Shown here one piece after another: positions 1-12,753 of a DNA stretch of 64,000 bases. The number at the start of each line of letters is the position of its first letter. Within the stretch, counting starts at the first letter, position 1. The position numbers and the translations under genes are program-made. This DNA is from Rostratula benghalensis (taxonomy: Eukaryota > Chordata > Aves > Charadriiformes > Rostratulidae): assembly GCA_013399305.1 (NCBI GenBank), contig VXAI01000305.1:248001-312000 (forward strand), in the 5' to 3' direction. A model generated the notes under the pieces. The model worked only from the letters and a program-made list of their open reading frames with translations. It did not search any database and was not told the origin of the DNA.

Positions 1-989
1 TAACTAATCTAGAGGTTTTTGTTCCCCCCATAGTTTAAAATCCTTTTTGTTCACTTGTTCACAATTGCAGCTTTTGCTCAGAACCCAACTCTGTAGAGTC
101 ACAAAGCTCTTTTTCTCTGCCTATGCCTTTTCCCCCTTTAGTCATCTTGACAGAACCATATTTTGCATCTTGTACCACTAATAAACTCTTGTGCACCCTG
201 ATAATCATGTCTCGGGCACGGATGATGATAATCCTCCCTTTGACTCCCATGTCCTCTCCGAACCACTGTGCCTAAAGCTCCTGCATTCATGATGAAGCAT
301 CAGCACCTTTCCCCTTGTGCTTGTTGCACAGGGTGCTCAGTCTGAGCCACAATCCTCTGCTCAGCTCTTCTCTTGGCTCTTTGGGATCCTCGGTGCCACA
401 GCCCTGTACTGCAGTCGGGGACAAGCAAGGCCAGTGGATCAAGGACTCCTTGCTGCAGGTTTTGGTGTGGTCCTTCATCCATTCCATGTCCGTTGACATG
501 CCTTGTTATGAACTAAAGGGGATTAAGATTTCTCTCACCCATACAGATGCCTACATCTGAGCAGCCACTCAAGACTTCCTTTACTGTCACTGGTGAAAAA
601 TTAGCACTTCTCAGGCACATTATGGCATTTATTAAATATTTACTAAGTATTACTAAAATATTATGACATATTTTAAACATCTGCAGTAGGATGAGATGAC
701 TCATATCCTAGAGATGCTTATTTCTCTCTAGTTACTGTAAAGAAAATTTAGACAACTAACTTTGAGATGCAGGCATCGGCATTATAAATAACTCTGAGGA
801 TAGGAAGAGGAATCTCACCCCTGGTTTAAATGAGTGGCTCTACCAAAAGCTGAGTGATCAGCATCTCTGAAGGACAGGAGCACAGTGCTATGGAGTAGAG
901 GCCACTGCTCTTCATTTTGGGAGACTGGGTTGGGGTTCTTCTTTTTTGGTCTAAGTCTGAGCCTTAAGTTTCAGTAAAATAATTTCTAC

Positions 990-990
<1 letters not shown>

Positions 991-1030
<40 letters not shown>

Positions 1031-1039
1031 TTTTTTTTT
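991..1039. repeat. A36 run directly followed by T13 run
   Basis: Thirty-six consecutive A residues (991-1026) abut thirteen T residues (1027-1039) with no intervening base, then CCGGGG. The two runs are self-complementary. It is not clearly the tail of a recognisable retrogene, because no coding remnant lies upstream. Run lengths of this kind are often wrong in assemblies. Confidence 0.95.
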
Positions 1040-2133
1040 CCGGGGAAAGTCAAAAAATCAGACATTCCAAGTTTCCCTTTCTCCTCTGCTTTGCACACAT
1101 GAACAAAGAAAGATGTAGCAGGGAATGTGACAAGAATCACAGCTCTGGAGTGCAGCCATGTCTACAAGGCACAAAGAAGAATGGGCAGGAGTTATAGATA
1201 ATGGAGGGGAATAGTGAGAGCTAATGGCTTGCAGAGCAGGAACTCTTCCAGTTGAGAGTACTCTTTGTTTGATTATTTTCAAAAGGTGTAGAATGCTTAC
1301 ACTGAAAACAAAGTATTTCATCTTGGTGGCTGGGAAGGATCCACAGGACACCACCTGGCGTTTGCTTTGAACTTTCATTCTCCAGATGTGTACGGTTTCT
1401 TCAAAGGGAAATGCACATTATCTATAAGCTTATATTATTCATTTCAATGTATGACTTGCAATAAAAGCAGTTATAGACTTATGTATCATTGTTAACTGAA
1501 AAACTGGTTGGCTCAGAACTTCAAAAGCTGCAAAGGTAGACTGCTAATGAGTGATACAATATTTAGGTTAAATTCTCTCCTCACTAACCTCAGTGATGAA
1601 CTCCCAGTGACTTAATCAGCGCTGGAAGTCTATATTACTTTTGTCATTTGCTGTTGGAAAAAAGGATTTGGAGGGTGGAAAGTGAATGTAACTGAAAAGC
1701 TCTGCTGCCTGATGCCCTTTGACTCAGCGCACACCGTATCAGAAGGCCGCCTGCTTGCTTATCTCAGACTTGGGAGGATCTCATTAAATCACAAACTTCT
1801 CCACTGGAAAAAAAAATATTATAAATATTAAATAATACAGAACTTTGTCAAAACACAACCATGTTAAACACGTAGCTTACTACAGGTTGAAAAGTCTGTC
1901 TTTACTTACCTGTGTCATAGCTCTGCTCAGTTAATATATGCAAAGCCCATTATTTTTGTAAAATACAGGCTGACTTACCAATATTTCATTCTCTCAAGAC
2001 AGTCCTTCAATATTGGTGCTGTCAGTAGAGCGTTACAGATGAGATGTGTCTGCAAACAGCTGAGGGACAGCAGTTTTAAATCGCTCCTTTGCTATAACTG
2101 AGCCAAAAGAGCAGGGTAATTTCTTCTCCCTGG

Positions 2134-2150
2134 AAAAAAAAAAAAAAAAA
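2134..2150. repeat. Poly-A run (A17)
   Basis: Seventeen A residues followed by GAAAAG. No adjacent element explains it as a retrotransposon tail. Confidence 0.9.
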
Positions 2151-2486
2151 GAAAAGCCAAAGAGCTTACCTTAAAACTGACATCAAAGGTAACTTTAGCT
2201 CAACTGTCTGGCTTTGTCCAGAAAGGGATTAGGAGCATGTACATCATTATTTGAGAGGTTGTTTAAATGCTTTTTATCATCTCTCAAATAACAGCTCTTC
2301 CAGTGGCCCTGTCTCTGCTGCAGAGCCCTGCTTTGTCATCTCTCCCTCAGTGAAGACACTTGGTTGGGTGAGAGACCAGTCGTCTTTTCGTTCATCCACA
2401 ACTCATTTGTGGGTTCTGAGAATGTTGGGGAAGGAGTAAATTTCATACCGTGCAAAACCGTCTGTGTAGGAATCCAATTTAAATTG

Positions 2487-2499
2487 ATATATATATATA
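2487..2499. repeat. Short (AT)n microsatellite
   Basis: An uninterrupted AT dinucleotide run of about six units, inside AT-rich unique sequence. Confidence 0.85.
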
Positions 2500-3156
2500 C
2501 AAGGCTTGAAAATGTGCTTAGTCCCTAGGGAAAAAAATAGACTGAAATGTGCACGTTGCCTCTTTGTAGAGCTGCTTAGACCAGTTACTGGAGGTGACTG
2601 AAAGAGAATATTTATAGGGTATTTTAAACTGATTTTATTTTTCTCCAGATTTCAAAACTCACAAATATTCAAAATAATAATAAAAGAGCAGCAGTCTTCA
2701 AGTATTTCATTATTATAAGTTTAGACTTGAGCAGGTTATTTGAAAAGGTTTCTATTAAGGAATGTTGAGAACACATTATATATGCAGAAATTTGTGAGTC
2801 AGTGTGCTGGCAGGTAATAGATAAAAGAATAACTCAAGAGGACAATGTGACATTTTTTAATCAGTTATTTTTCCAGCTGTGATAAGGGATGAGTTGTTGG
2901 CTGTAAAATTAGTGTGCATTATTGGAATATTTTTATAAAGAAAATTTTATTTTGATTTCCCTAGATCTTTGGCATGTATTTTCTCACATTGATCAGACTT
3001 TGGATTGTCCTTTCAGGTCACAAATGAAACTAACACCAGGATTAAAACCAGGTCCTCAAAGGGGGCATATATACCTCAGTGTTAGCTTTAAGGCTAAGAT
3101 TAAGAAGCGTTCCTATATATGTTTAGTTTTAAGCACAGAGTCAGTGCTTAACAGAT

Positions 3157-3330
3157 CCTAGAATTGTCTGGTTTGGAGGGAACCTTTAAAATCATCTAGT
3201 CCAACCATCAACCTAACTCTGATAAAAACCAAGTCTCTAAGCACTGTACCAACCCATCTTCTAAATCCCTCCAGGGATGGTGCCTCAACTACTTCCCCGG
3301 GGTTGAAGTTCCCTGGGGTTCCCTTCTCCA
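3157..3330 (-). mobile_element. CR1 LINE fragment, 3' end, old copy
   Basis: On the minus strand this ends as a diverged CR1 3' terminus. On the plus strand it reads TAGAATTGTCTGGTTTGGAG, then ACCTTTAAAATCATCTAGTC, then CCTCCAGGGATGGTGCCTC. This order matches the last ~170 bp of CR1 in reverse complement. Divergence from the better-preserved copies in this window is high and the far (5') edge is ragged, so it is probably an old subfamily copy, 5'-truncated and dead. No ORF2 sequence remains. Confidence 0.75.
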
Positions 3331-3989
3331 CAAAGCGATGGAGAACAAAGGTTATTGTGGTGAATGGACATTTGTAGCCTCTGTGAAAACCACGATGCTC
3401 ATGTGAAGTGCATTCATGACACCAATTTCAAGGGATCTTGCCAAAATCCAAAGAGTTTTTACAGGGCTGGTTGTATTCCGAAAATTGGTCTTAAAAAATA
3501 ACATGTCTCGCTATGTGCGGCTTCTCTAATAGCTGTTTTACATCAGTCTCTAACAGGTCTTTTCCAAACAGAGCTTATGAAGTCAGAGAGGAGGAATTAG
3601 GCTGCTTTGCCGGGCATGGCAGAGGGATTGATCCCTATCTGCAGTAATGTATGGAATGGCTGAATGTGCACTCGTTGCGGCGGTGACGGAAGGAGCAGAT
3701 GTGTGCCCCGTGATGGTCACTGGAGCCACAACCTGCCAGGCAGTCTCAGCGCCCTGGCCTGGGACCAACAGGCTAATTATTCATCATGGGAAAGGGAATA
3801 CAGTTAGCAAGGGATTAGATCATCTGAAAGTTCAGCAACTTTTTTTTTTTCTTTTTTTTTTCCCCAGCAGAATGCAGTGCAGAAAATATTATGTGATCAG
3901 AGTCCTGGGTTTCGTAGCGTTCCCTCTTAAATTGCTAAATGCACATAAATGCAACATTAGACATCTACATGCATTTGTGGTACTCGATG
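3331..3989. other. Unique spacer between two outward-facing CR1 3' ends
   Basis: No gene recognised. The flanking CR1 pieces have their 3' ends pointing away from this spacer. It holds a slightly CpG-richer patch at about 3655-3770 and a T-rich tract at 3840-3861. An open frame crosses 3647-4099, but it runs into the CR1 fragment downstream and shows no domain, so I treat it as chance. Confidence 0.6.
3840..3861. repeat. Pyrimidine (T-rich) tract
   Basis: Twenty-two pyrimidines, T with a single internal C, followed by CCCCAG. It resembles a splice-acceptor tract, but no coding exon follows: the downstream frame enters CR1. Confidence 0.85.
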
Positions 3990-4132
3990 CCCAGTCCCTG
4001 GAGGGGTTCAAGGCCAGGTTGGATGGGGCTTGGAGCAACCTGGTCTGGTGGGAGGTGTCCCTGCCCAGGGCAGGAGGTTTGGAACTCGTTGATATTTAAG
4101 CTCCCAAACCATTCTATGATTCTGTTATTCTA
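3990..4132 (+). mobile_element. CR1 LINE fragment, 3' end
   Basis: Typical final ~140 bp of CR1 in sense orientation: CCCTGGAGGGGTTCAAGGCC, then GGATGGGGCTTGGAGCAACC, the GTCCCTGCCCAGGGCAGG block, and the terminal CCATTCTATGATTCTGTTAT octamer-like tail. It is 5'-truncated, as nearly all avian CR1 insertions are, and contains no coding remnant. The usual GATCTTTAAGGTCCCTT block is degraded here (GATATTTAAGCTCCC). Confidence 0.92.
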
Positions 4133-7100
4133 CTACTATGGACATTAGCTCTATGCAAGAGCCATCTCCTTTAACAGATATCTAATGTGTTAGTAGTGAC
4201 TTCCATTTAAAAGTGCATTTTCACAGGTTCAGCTGCCTCTGAGGCCAGAGCTCTGCAGAGAGCATTACCCCAATGAGAGAGCAGACCTTTTAGACAAACA
4301 ATACCATTTTAAACCATTAGTTTGGGATTAGGAATTCTGACATTTAAACCATATCAACACACATTTACAAGACTCACACGTGCAATCTTGCTCACTGCAA
4401 ACAAACCTTCATCGTGTCCTCTTCAAACGAGCGCTCAGTGTTCAGCTGGGGCTGAAGAAACCTCTTATGTTAAATTAAGTGGTCCCATGTAGTTCAGCTG
4501 CATCGCTGAGGGAAAGTAAAGCAAAGCAGTCTGGCTGGGAGCTGAAAGCAAGGACTGGACAAACTGATATTATGTGTTTAATATGTTTGGTTTCATGATC
4601 TGGCCCTTGTTTCTGGATGTTGGCTTCTGAACAAGTCGGCCCCAGGTTAGTCAGTTGGTGTCTCTTCCCCCAAAAAGGAAGGCACAGGGCATACACCACA
4701 TTGTAGCTTACTAATTTAGGAAGGGTTTTTATTTTTGCAATGGCTTTTGTGAGTACCCTTCCTGTACCTAAGTCTCCTCACTTGTGGTGGGGGCAACCAG
4801 GTCCTCCTCCAGTCTTAGTCACCTTGGCAGATAAAGCTTTTTGGTCATCATGATAAGAGGACTTTAGACCTCTCCTTGTCTCCACTAGTTACTACATTAT
4901 GGCTTTTCTGCTGCTCTACACTACCTTTCCTAGAGAAAAAAGGAGAGTGAAGGAAATCTTATTTCTGAAGCACTCCTGTTCCTAGCACTCCTGTGCAAAT
5001 GCTGCCACCTCCTTCTTAATTCCACAGCTTCTGCCTTGGGGAATTTATTTTGGATTCTCCTCCGCTTTTTGCCAAAAAGGTTACTGTTTCCAAACAAAAC
5101 AACCTCCCTCCATGACCTCTTCAGTCAGGACATTAGCTTTCTCCGGCAGAATAAACTTATTTCCTTGATAACTGGTTGGTCTCCTGCTCTGGTTGGTGCC
5201 GAGTCCACATCGTGTGCCCAGCGTGCTGCCAGCTCCCTTTGAAGAGCAATTAAAAAGTCGGAAAGAGTTAGCAGCATTCACATGCTATGAAGGCCTTAAT
5301 GGATTAGGACAACTAAGCCGTGCTGCCCATAGTGTTTGAGCCAGGGGGAGCTTTAAAATGTATATATTTTACTAGTGCAGTTCTCTGTCAGTCACAAGTA
5401 GGTGCCTGAGTATTTGCATGTCTTGTTAATAGCCTTAAATAACCTAACACCCAATCCATGACTTGTTAACAACTTCCTTGGAATAACAAGGGCTGAATAA
5501 ATCACTGTGTTTGGGTAATCATGCCGTTAACCTTGAAAAGAATAAGAAAACAGAAGGCCGAGCAAGAGAGACAGGAAGTCCCAAAAGGCTTTGCTCCTTG
5601 AGAACGTGACACCAATATAACTGTAGGTGTGAATTTATGTAGTGCAATTAAAGCAACGCAGAAGGCTGCATCCTTTTTCACACCTTGCTTTGGAGGAACG
5701 GTGACATTTATCTGGATTTACTTTAAATCAGTTAGTCACAGATCAAAGTTAAGGCAGCCTTACTCTGAGCTCAGAGAGTGAACGCAGACCGCTTTATGAA
5801 TTTTGGGTTTTGCTAACTTCTGTATAGAAATTATTCTAAAAGCATCATGTAGGAGTTCAGAATGCATAAAGATAATAACTGTCCTTTCTGATCATAAGGT
5901 TTGTAAATTCCAAAATACAGCTGATTTGAGCTGTATTGGCCCGGTCTTCTCTGGTCTGCAAACATTTAGTGAAGGCAAATGAGCACAGGCATACATGAAG
6001 AAGCAGCAAATTGCATATTTACAGACCTGTTCTTTCCTTGACTTTTTCTTAGTGTATCCATAACACTGTTAATGAAGGATAAAAATTCAAAGGGCAAATA
6101 GAAGAATTTAGCTCAGGGACAGCTAATAGGGAATACGCAGAGAGAAGGGGTCAGGAAGAAAGGGTTTCACCAGCTGGGACTGAACTCAGGCTGGTTCAGA
6201 AGGACCTGCAGTAAGTGGCAACCCGTTGGTGGAAAGTCCATCAATTCATTTGGTTTTCTCTCTCTGTACGTTCTTTCCATCATTCCCAGTGCCAGTGACC
6301 AGGATTTATTCTGCTGGCAAGTGTAGTCATCTCTCATGTTTTTATTTTTCTTTCAAGCCCTAAATATAGTTCCAGTATATAAGAACCTGAATAATTTGTG
6401 GGTTTTTTCTCTTTCTCTGGGTTATAACCATGATGTAAATGAAGCGACACATTTGTTATTACACAGACCTTACCAAGACGTGTAGGCTCAGGTATGTACA
6501 ACCCTTACCTTGATATCTTAACCTCAAGTACTCAAGGTTAACCTGACAAATCTTCTGGTTGCCCAGATGAGAGTGATTGGAAGCAAGGAATAGCTTCACC
6601 TCATCACCAAGTAGGTCATCCCAAAGCACTGCAAGAAGTGTGAGCCTCTCCTGCTTATCACTTCTCCATGATATGAAGTGGCTCTTGGCCTACATGGAGA
6701 GAAGGCAAACATTTTCCAACAGCTGCTCTCAGTGGAAGGTCTAAGCTCTCCAGATACTATAATATATTTCTCCTGTGTGGGCTGGCTGGAAGGTAGGATT
6801 TTGGTTGACTACAAGAATGTCTTACTCATAGAAACATGCAATTTTAGGGATTAAGGGACTTCTCTGTCTTGTGGGGGAAATGGTGCAGTGTGGAAGAGAA
6901 ATTGGACAGTTTAGCATTGTGGCTTCTTCCATGAGCTCCTTGTTTTGCATGTGAGATGGCATGAATCCCAGAGGCAGGTTGGGCAGGTCAGTGTGGTGGC
7001 TTCTGCCACACTGTACTTCATCCTGTCACAGGAACATGGGGTTTTCTTGGGTCTTTCCTCCCTGACCTCCCTAAAGGTTGGGGAGGTGCTTCTGAATCTG

Positions 7101-8640
7101 GGTGCAGAGTTGTGAATACCTCACCAAAACTATCAGGAACTCCTGGGAAAACACCAGTATTCATTCCTAGGTTTCCCAAGTTAAAAAACTGGGTGGAAAA
7201 GTACCAAAAGTACCACACTGGTCATTTGCCTGATCAACCACTGTTTCCTGATTTGCTGTCTCCACAGTTGTTGAGATTCACAATCAATTTGTTCCAGACA
7301 TGTCCTGGACACTTCTGTACTCCCTGAAGATTAATTTTCTTTTTTTTTTTTTTTTTTCTTTCCCCATGGTTTCAGTTTCTATTTCCCTGAGCACACCGAA
7401 GACTGCTCTGTTGTTTGGGGCAGGTAGTTGATTATATTTCATCTTCTACAGCAGAAATTCAGTTCAAGTTCATGGGCTTATGCTGAGAACTATGATAACT
7501 ACGTCTAAATCATGGTAGTTGATACAGGTGATTGCTTTCAATTAGCCACAAGGTTTCATGGATATTTGATGTTTAGGGAGCAATTTCTATTTTGGTGACT
7601 AGGCTTTTCAGGATTTGTCTAGACATATAAAATGATATGTAACAGTTTTCAGGACCACTCAAAACATTCTGGGTTTGAGAGGCAAACGCTATGGGTGGAG
7701 TGGATCAAGGAGAGACCAATACACAAGAGACTCTGGCAGTCAAAAAGTTGAGAATTTCATACTGTTAGTGCCTGGCTTAAGCCAATTTGAAGAAGCTATG
7801 TTTTTTAGTTTTACGAATTAGATTCCTATCAACTGCTGAAAACACACCAAATTAAATTTTACTTTGTAAAACCTCTGGGGGCAGGAGGCTGGAAGAAATC
7901 CTACCTGTCTAAAAACACTAAAAGATCACAAAGAACAGAGTTTTAGAAGATGTAGACATAAAGGAGTCTTCCCTCAACTGCAGACGCCATGACCTATACG
8001 GTGTTTCCTCTTACAGGTTCTGTGATATCAGTGTTAAATACCTTTGGAGATGGAACCATCACTAATGTGACCCTGTCTTCTGCTGACAAATGCCTCTGCA
8101 TTACCCTTTCCCCCAGCAGAGAGTTAAAGAAGCAGCTGAATGGAGACTGCTTTCTCCATGCAAGTGTTTGGAAATGGGATATTTTAGACGTGAAACAGAA
8201 ATGGAGAGAAGCTTCCAATTAGCCCTTGTGCATCCACAACAAAGAATATTTTTTAGGGCCTTAGCTGCCTTTTTTTTTCTGCAGAGTTCCTGATATCTGT
8301 AAGAATAGGCTTCTGACTCCTCTGGAGAAAGAAGTTGTTTAGCAAATGCAATTCAATGTTATGCACTTTCTCTACTCTATTTGCAAACTGCAGATGACAC
8401 AAGGTACGAGGTTTTTATTTTAATCTTCTCAGAGCTTTGTTGGAAAAATCATAAGAAACAGAAAGTTCAGGCAAAGCAAACCTGACAATCCATTCAGCAG
8501 CGACAGGGAACTGTGTCTCCCTAAGCTACCAGGCTGCACAAAAATAATTAACAGGATATTTCAGAATGTCAGTAATCATATATTGCAAGTTATAAAATAT
8601 TCTTTGTATTATTGGAATGTTTTAATATGAACAGGATTAA
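4133..8640. other. Unique non-coding DNA, 4.5 kb, no gene seen
   Basis: No coding region, structured RNA or transposon could be supported. Only simple features are present, including a T18 run near 7.34 kb. Open frames are short (under 85 codons), overlap on opposite strands and show no family resemblance. Confidence 0.65.
7335..7365. repeat. Poly-T/pyrimidine tract
   Basis: T18 (7340-7357) within a longer pyrimidine stretch ending in CCCC. No associated element is visible. Confidence 0.9.
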
Positions 8641-8778
8641 AGAATCACAGAATGGCTTGTATCCAGAAGAGGCCACAAAGATTATCAAGGGACTGGAGCA
8701 CCTCTGCTATGAGGACAGGTTGAGAGAGTTGGGGTTGTTCAGCCTGGAGAAGAGAAGGCTCTGGGGAGACCTTAGAGA
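8641..8778. mobile_element. Rearranged CR1: inverted 3' tip plus sense-strand interior
   Basis: Positions 8641-8658 read as the reverse complement of a CR1 3' tail (AGAATCACAGAATGGCTT). From 8662 the sequence is CR1 interior in the opposite, sense orientation: TCCAGAAGAGGCCACAAAG, then GACTGGAGCACCTCTGCTAT, GTTCAGCCTGGAGAAGAGAA and GGCTCTGGGGAGACCTTAGA. The intervening CR1 3' region is absent. The junction is within about 3 bp. Read on the minus strand it is an inverted 5' part followed by a correctly oriented 3' tip, which is how twin-priming products of LINEs look. The interior match is strong; the 18-bp tip could be chance. Confidence 0.75.
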
Positions 8779-11649
8779 CAGAAACACAGGCATGTGGGCA
8801 GGGTTGCAGCAGCCTGCACTGCTTGAGCTGGTGCTGGTGGGGAGGGCAAAAATGGTGTAAAATACATACAAGTGACAGAAAGCTTCCAAAGTCCTCACTG
8901 AGGAAGAAGAACCACCGGACAGTCATGGAAATGCCCGTTTTGAGCCTTATATTGCTTTGATTGTTCATTGGCTTCATTTCCTTCTATTTCACATTTTTTT
9001 AAAATTCCATATGAGTTTTCATTTGCCCCTTTATATTCTCTTCCAACTTTCTTGCAACTGACACCAGAGTGAGCTACATGCTTGAGTGCATTGATTTTTT
9101 TTTCCATTCCAAAAAGCTGGGTTTTTTTAATTTTTATTTTTTTAATGGAGGAACAAAGTAACGATTTTCTGACTTAGCTTTCTTAAGCCTCCCCAGGTAT
9201 TTGAAAAGACACTATTGGAATCACAAGCTATCAGCCTAAGCTATCAGAATTATTATATAGACAACTGTACTCTTTTATTTTTCCTCTTTGGCATGTCTTT
9301 ATCATTTATTTTTCCAAATTCATTGTGTAGGGACGATTGTCAGAATGTGCTGACTAACAGGAATATCTAATAGATGCACCATGCATGCCAGTAGTTCTAA
9401 ATTTGAAATGATTTCCAGCTGTCTTTTCTGGAATATGAACAGTACCTGCTTTTCTTCTCTATATACTGTATTTCAGATTCTTGCCTGAACAGCCCAAATG
9501 TACTCCTCCTTAAGAAACTGCCTGAGCAGTAAATTGTTTAATTCACTCCTTCCTTGCTGAGCTGAGTCAAAGCTTTACATAATTGCTCAGTTCTTTTCTT
9601 AGAAGGAGTATGAATCTTGAAGAAATTAGCTGGGTCCAAAGTCCCCTTTCTTCCAGTTCAAAAGTGTTATTGAGTTCATTTACATGTTGTGGGGCCAAGC
9701 TACTCTTAATAAGCAGACTGCTGACTAATACATTTAAAAAAAAAAAAGAATATGTGCAGATGCTTTTCCAGGAAGAAATCTCAGACTGATAGAATCCCAA
9801 CTTTCTCTGCATAGCAGGCCAAGTGAATAATCCATCAAAAAATAAGATTTTCTTTGATTACTTTCTGAAATGGGAATAACTGATGACAACAACAACAAAA
9901 CTCTAGAAGGCAACTGCTTTCTCCAAACCGGTTCTCTGCTTTAAAGCATGGACTGGATGTGCTTTTTCTGGAAAATGAATGCTCAGTGGCCAGTCTTTTG
10001 GGTGATTTGTAGCCAAATTAGCTGTGGAAATTACTGAATATCCCACAATGCCTTGTTTTTCAGCCAAAACTGGGGGCTCAGTGTGTTCCATAAAGGCGCA
10101 AGTGTATCTATGCTGAGATGATTTTATTATCCAACTTGTGCAACCAGTCAATTTAATTAATTTGACTTAATGCCACTTCCATTGATCTTTCTTTTCCATA
10201 ATTTCACAAAGTTTTCCCAGCTGCAAGTGACCATTAATATTTACACACAAACACAAAATATACAGGAGCATTCTTTGATGTTTTTTCCTGAAGTCTTTGT
10301 CGGGGTCCTGTGTCTACTTCGCGCCCAGGGTTATGATCACAGCTTGGGAAGCCATGACAAAGTAGCCATGGCAAACTGGAACACCACAAGGTGCTAGCCA
10401 CCTGGATGCCTGTCAAGGTCTTGAGGACATCTTTATGAAATTCTGGGGTAGCTGGGATAGGCTGCACTTCTGGTCATGGCTTTTTGAGCCATATCTACCA
10501 AAGGAGGAGTATTTCAGACTCTGGAACGCAGCATATAGATACGAAGTTTTTGTTTCCACATTAGATCGAAAGAAGGAATGTACTAAAATGTGAGTTACAT
10601 CAGAAGCCTGTCCACCCCAGGGAGTTTAAAAGAGGTCCCTGTTCTTACTGGGTTTGATACTGCTGCTTCATAAAGATGTTCATATGCAGGATCAGGTGAA
10701 TCCAAAGAAGTTAGCATCCTGTATCCAGCAGAGCTGCTGAGACCAGAGGCTAATTCTCATTCCCTTCAAAAAACTCATCCCACTTCCTGGGATGAGGACA
10801 TGGTTTTTATCTTGGAAAGCTATACTTTTATCCCCCTTCAGTGTTCTCTTTGTTGTTATATATGTTAACATTTGATTCCTAGCTAATATATATTTTATTT
10901 CCATCAAAATGTCTCCAGTACCTGGTTCAATCACGCTACATTCTCAATCCATACACATCCCATGGGAATGGGCTACACGTCTACTTGTGCAGTATGTCAA
11001 CATTTCATTTCAAGAGTGCAATCTCAATATCTTGTTCCTTGTCTGGGGGCAGATATGTCTGTATATTTGGAATACAAAAGACAGGAAAAGGGACCAGTGA
11101 CGGATAGAAAGGGACAATTTTGATTGAAAGCATTTTGTCCCAGCTTTGTGCAAGTGTAACTGAGTAAAAGATACATAGAAAATTTTGAAACCAGCTTTTT
11201 CATATTTACACCGGTCATGTAAGTTACACCACCTTTTATTTTGCTGTCTGCTCTCCCAAATATAAATGCAAAGAAAAGCAATAACTCAAATAGCAGGCTT
11301 CTGCAGCAGTATAAATGGATCTCTGTTCATTACGATTGTAAGAGATCCATCCCTTATTTCAGCAAAGTAGAACTGTCCTTGACTAGTAAGCAAATACTGT
11401 GTTGAGTACTCTGTGCAAAAAGGTTTGTCTGCCACAGCTCATGTATCTGTCACACACACCATCCGCGATTTCAAATTATTTTCTGAAAGTGTGAGGACAG
11501 ACCTTGTTGAGACTGCAGTCACTTTTTCCCTCATCCTACCTCTCTCAGATGCCTTCTCTTGATTTCACCTTCTCTGTTTATATGCTATATGGAATTAATT
11601 ACTAATTAATAATACTACTAATAAACACTAATTAATTACTAATGACTAC
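8779..11649. other. Unique non-coding DNA, no gene seen
   Basis: No supportable gene or element. It contains an A12 run at 9736-9747 and T-rich patches near 9100-9145. The 3' end of this stretch is very AT-rich with a repeated TAATTA-type motif, listed separately. Confidence 0.65.
11593..11643. repeat. AT-rich direct repeat (14 bp, two copies)
   Basis: The 14-mer AATTAATTACTAAT occurs at 11593-11606 and again at 11630-11643, separated by an ATAATACTACTAATAAAC-like spacer. It lies immediately upstream of a CR1 insertion. It could be a degenerate microsatellite; a functional homeodomain-site cluster cannot be argued from this alone. Confidence 0.7.
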
Positions 11650-11762
11650 AGCAACCTGCTCTAGTAGGAGATATCCCTGCACATGGCCAGGGGGGTTGGA
11701 ACCTGGTGATCTTGAAGGTCCCTTCCAACTCTAACCATTCTTTGATTCTATGATTCTATAAT
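11650..11762 (+). mobile_element. CR1 LINE fragment, 3' end
   Basis: Sense-strand CR1 terminus: AGCAACCTGCTCTAGTAGGA, then GGTTGGAACCTGGTGATCTT, GGTCCCTTCCAACTCTAACC and a tail of two to three ATTCTATG-type octamers (TTTGATTCTATGATTCTATA). Heavily 5'-truncated, about 113 bp remaining, no coding sequence. The insertion is next to a very AT-rich stretch. Confidence 0.93.
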
Positions 11763-12707
11763 TGCTACTAAATCTGACCGAAACAATGGTTTTCTTGGCT
11801 CAGCTTCACCTTGGCTCCAAGGATTTGCTCCACCTTAGCTAATTACTCTCAGCTACACCAAAGCACACCCGGTGATGTTGCTGCTCTACTTTCTTCCCCG
11901 GCTTTTCAGGGCTGGAAACGCCTGATTTCCTCACTGAGGGGATGCCACTTGTGAAACACTTGGACAGCACGGTCTTATGATGCTAGGAGTACAATTAAAC
12001 ACTTAAACTAGTGATCCACTGTAGAGGGTTCACTTAAGAAGAATTATGCAAATGCATTAACAGCCCCAAATGTCAGGATTCTGCTATAGCAGTGGTTGCC
12101 ACTAAATGACATATTCCACCAGTAGCAGAAGGAACTGGGAATATGGAGAGCTACAGTTCCTTTAAAATACCCTCAGTGTCCCGTGTTGAGATGTGTGTGT
12201 GCCCCAAAAGTGTAATTAAGAGCGTTTCAGAGAGGTTATGGCCTATACCCCATTCCCCTGGGAATCACCTAAGAGCTGCCTTTCCTGGTATCTGACTCAA
12301 GTCTCCTCCACCAGGAGCTACAAATCATTTTCACGTCTATGCCTGAAGACAGGGCGCTGTGCTGAAAAGAAGCTTAAATAAAAATTTCCTAGGGAGCCAA
12401 AGTGGCACAAAATGAAGGAAAGAATGAATGAGAGTAGGGCAACATTAGTAGTAACGATGTGCTTTCTGCCCTGAAGTGCCTGTGGTAAACACTTTGCCCA
12501 ACCAGAAAAGAAATAGGTATAAAGCACGAGAAATCAACTGGAAGTCCTTTAAAATATAAAACACTTTGTCCTGCGGTTAAAAGCATTTAGCACATTCTAG
12601 TGTTTTAGGACTTGGAATTCACAAGGTTTTAGAAAAGAAAGGGAAAAAAAATAAAATCAGAAAACATTTTTCAAGTATTAGCAATATAACCACCCTACCT
12701 GCACCCC
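11763..12707. other. Unique non-coding DNA, no gene seen
   Basis: About 0.95 kb without recognisable features. The base composition is ordinary. It runs up to the purine-rich hexanucleotide array that flanks the assembly gap. Confidence 0.65.
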
Positions 12708-12753
12708 AAAGAAAAAGAAAAAGAAAAAGAAAAAGGAAAAGAAAAAGGAAAAG
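12708..12753 (+). repeat. (GAAAAA)n purine microsatellite, left of gap
   Basis: Repeated AAAAAG hexamers with some AAAAGG variants run straight into the N block. The G-bearing strand is pure purine. The same motif in the same orientation resumes after the gap, so the gap lies inside one array. Confidence 0.95.

Larger units (their letters stand above)
1..3156. other. Unique AT-rich non-coding DNA, no gene seen
   Basis: No supportable coding region, RNA gene or transposon is visible. Open frames are at most about 100 codons, on both strands, and resemble no family I recognise. The stretch contains a long A-then-T homopolymer pair near 1.0 kb, an A17 run near 2.14 kb and a short TA dinucleotide run near 2.49 kb, each listed separately. 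Local AT-rich blocks such as 1800-1860 and 2640-2720 are typical of avian intergenic or intronic DNA. Confidence 0.7.
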
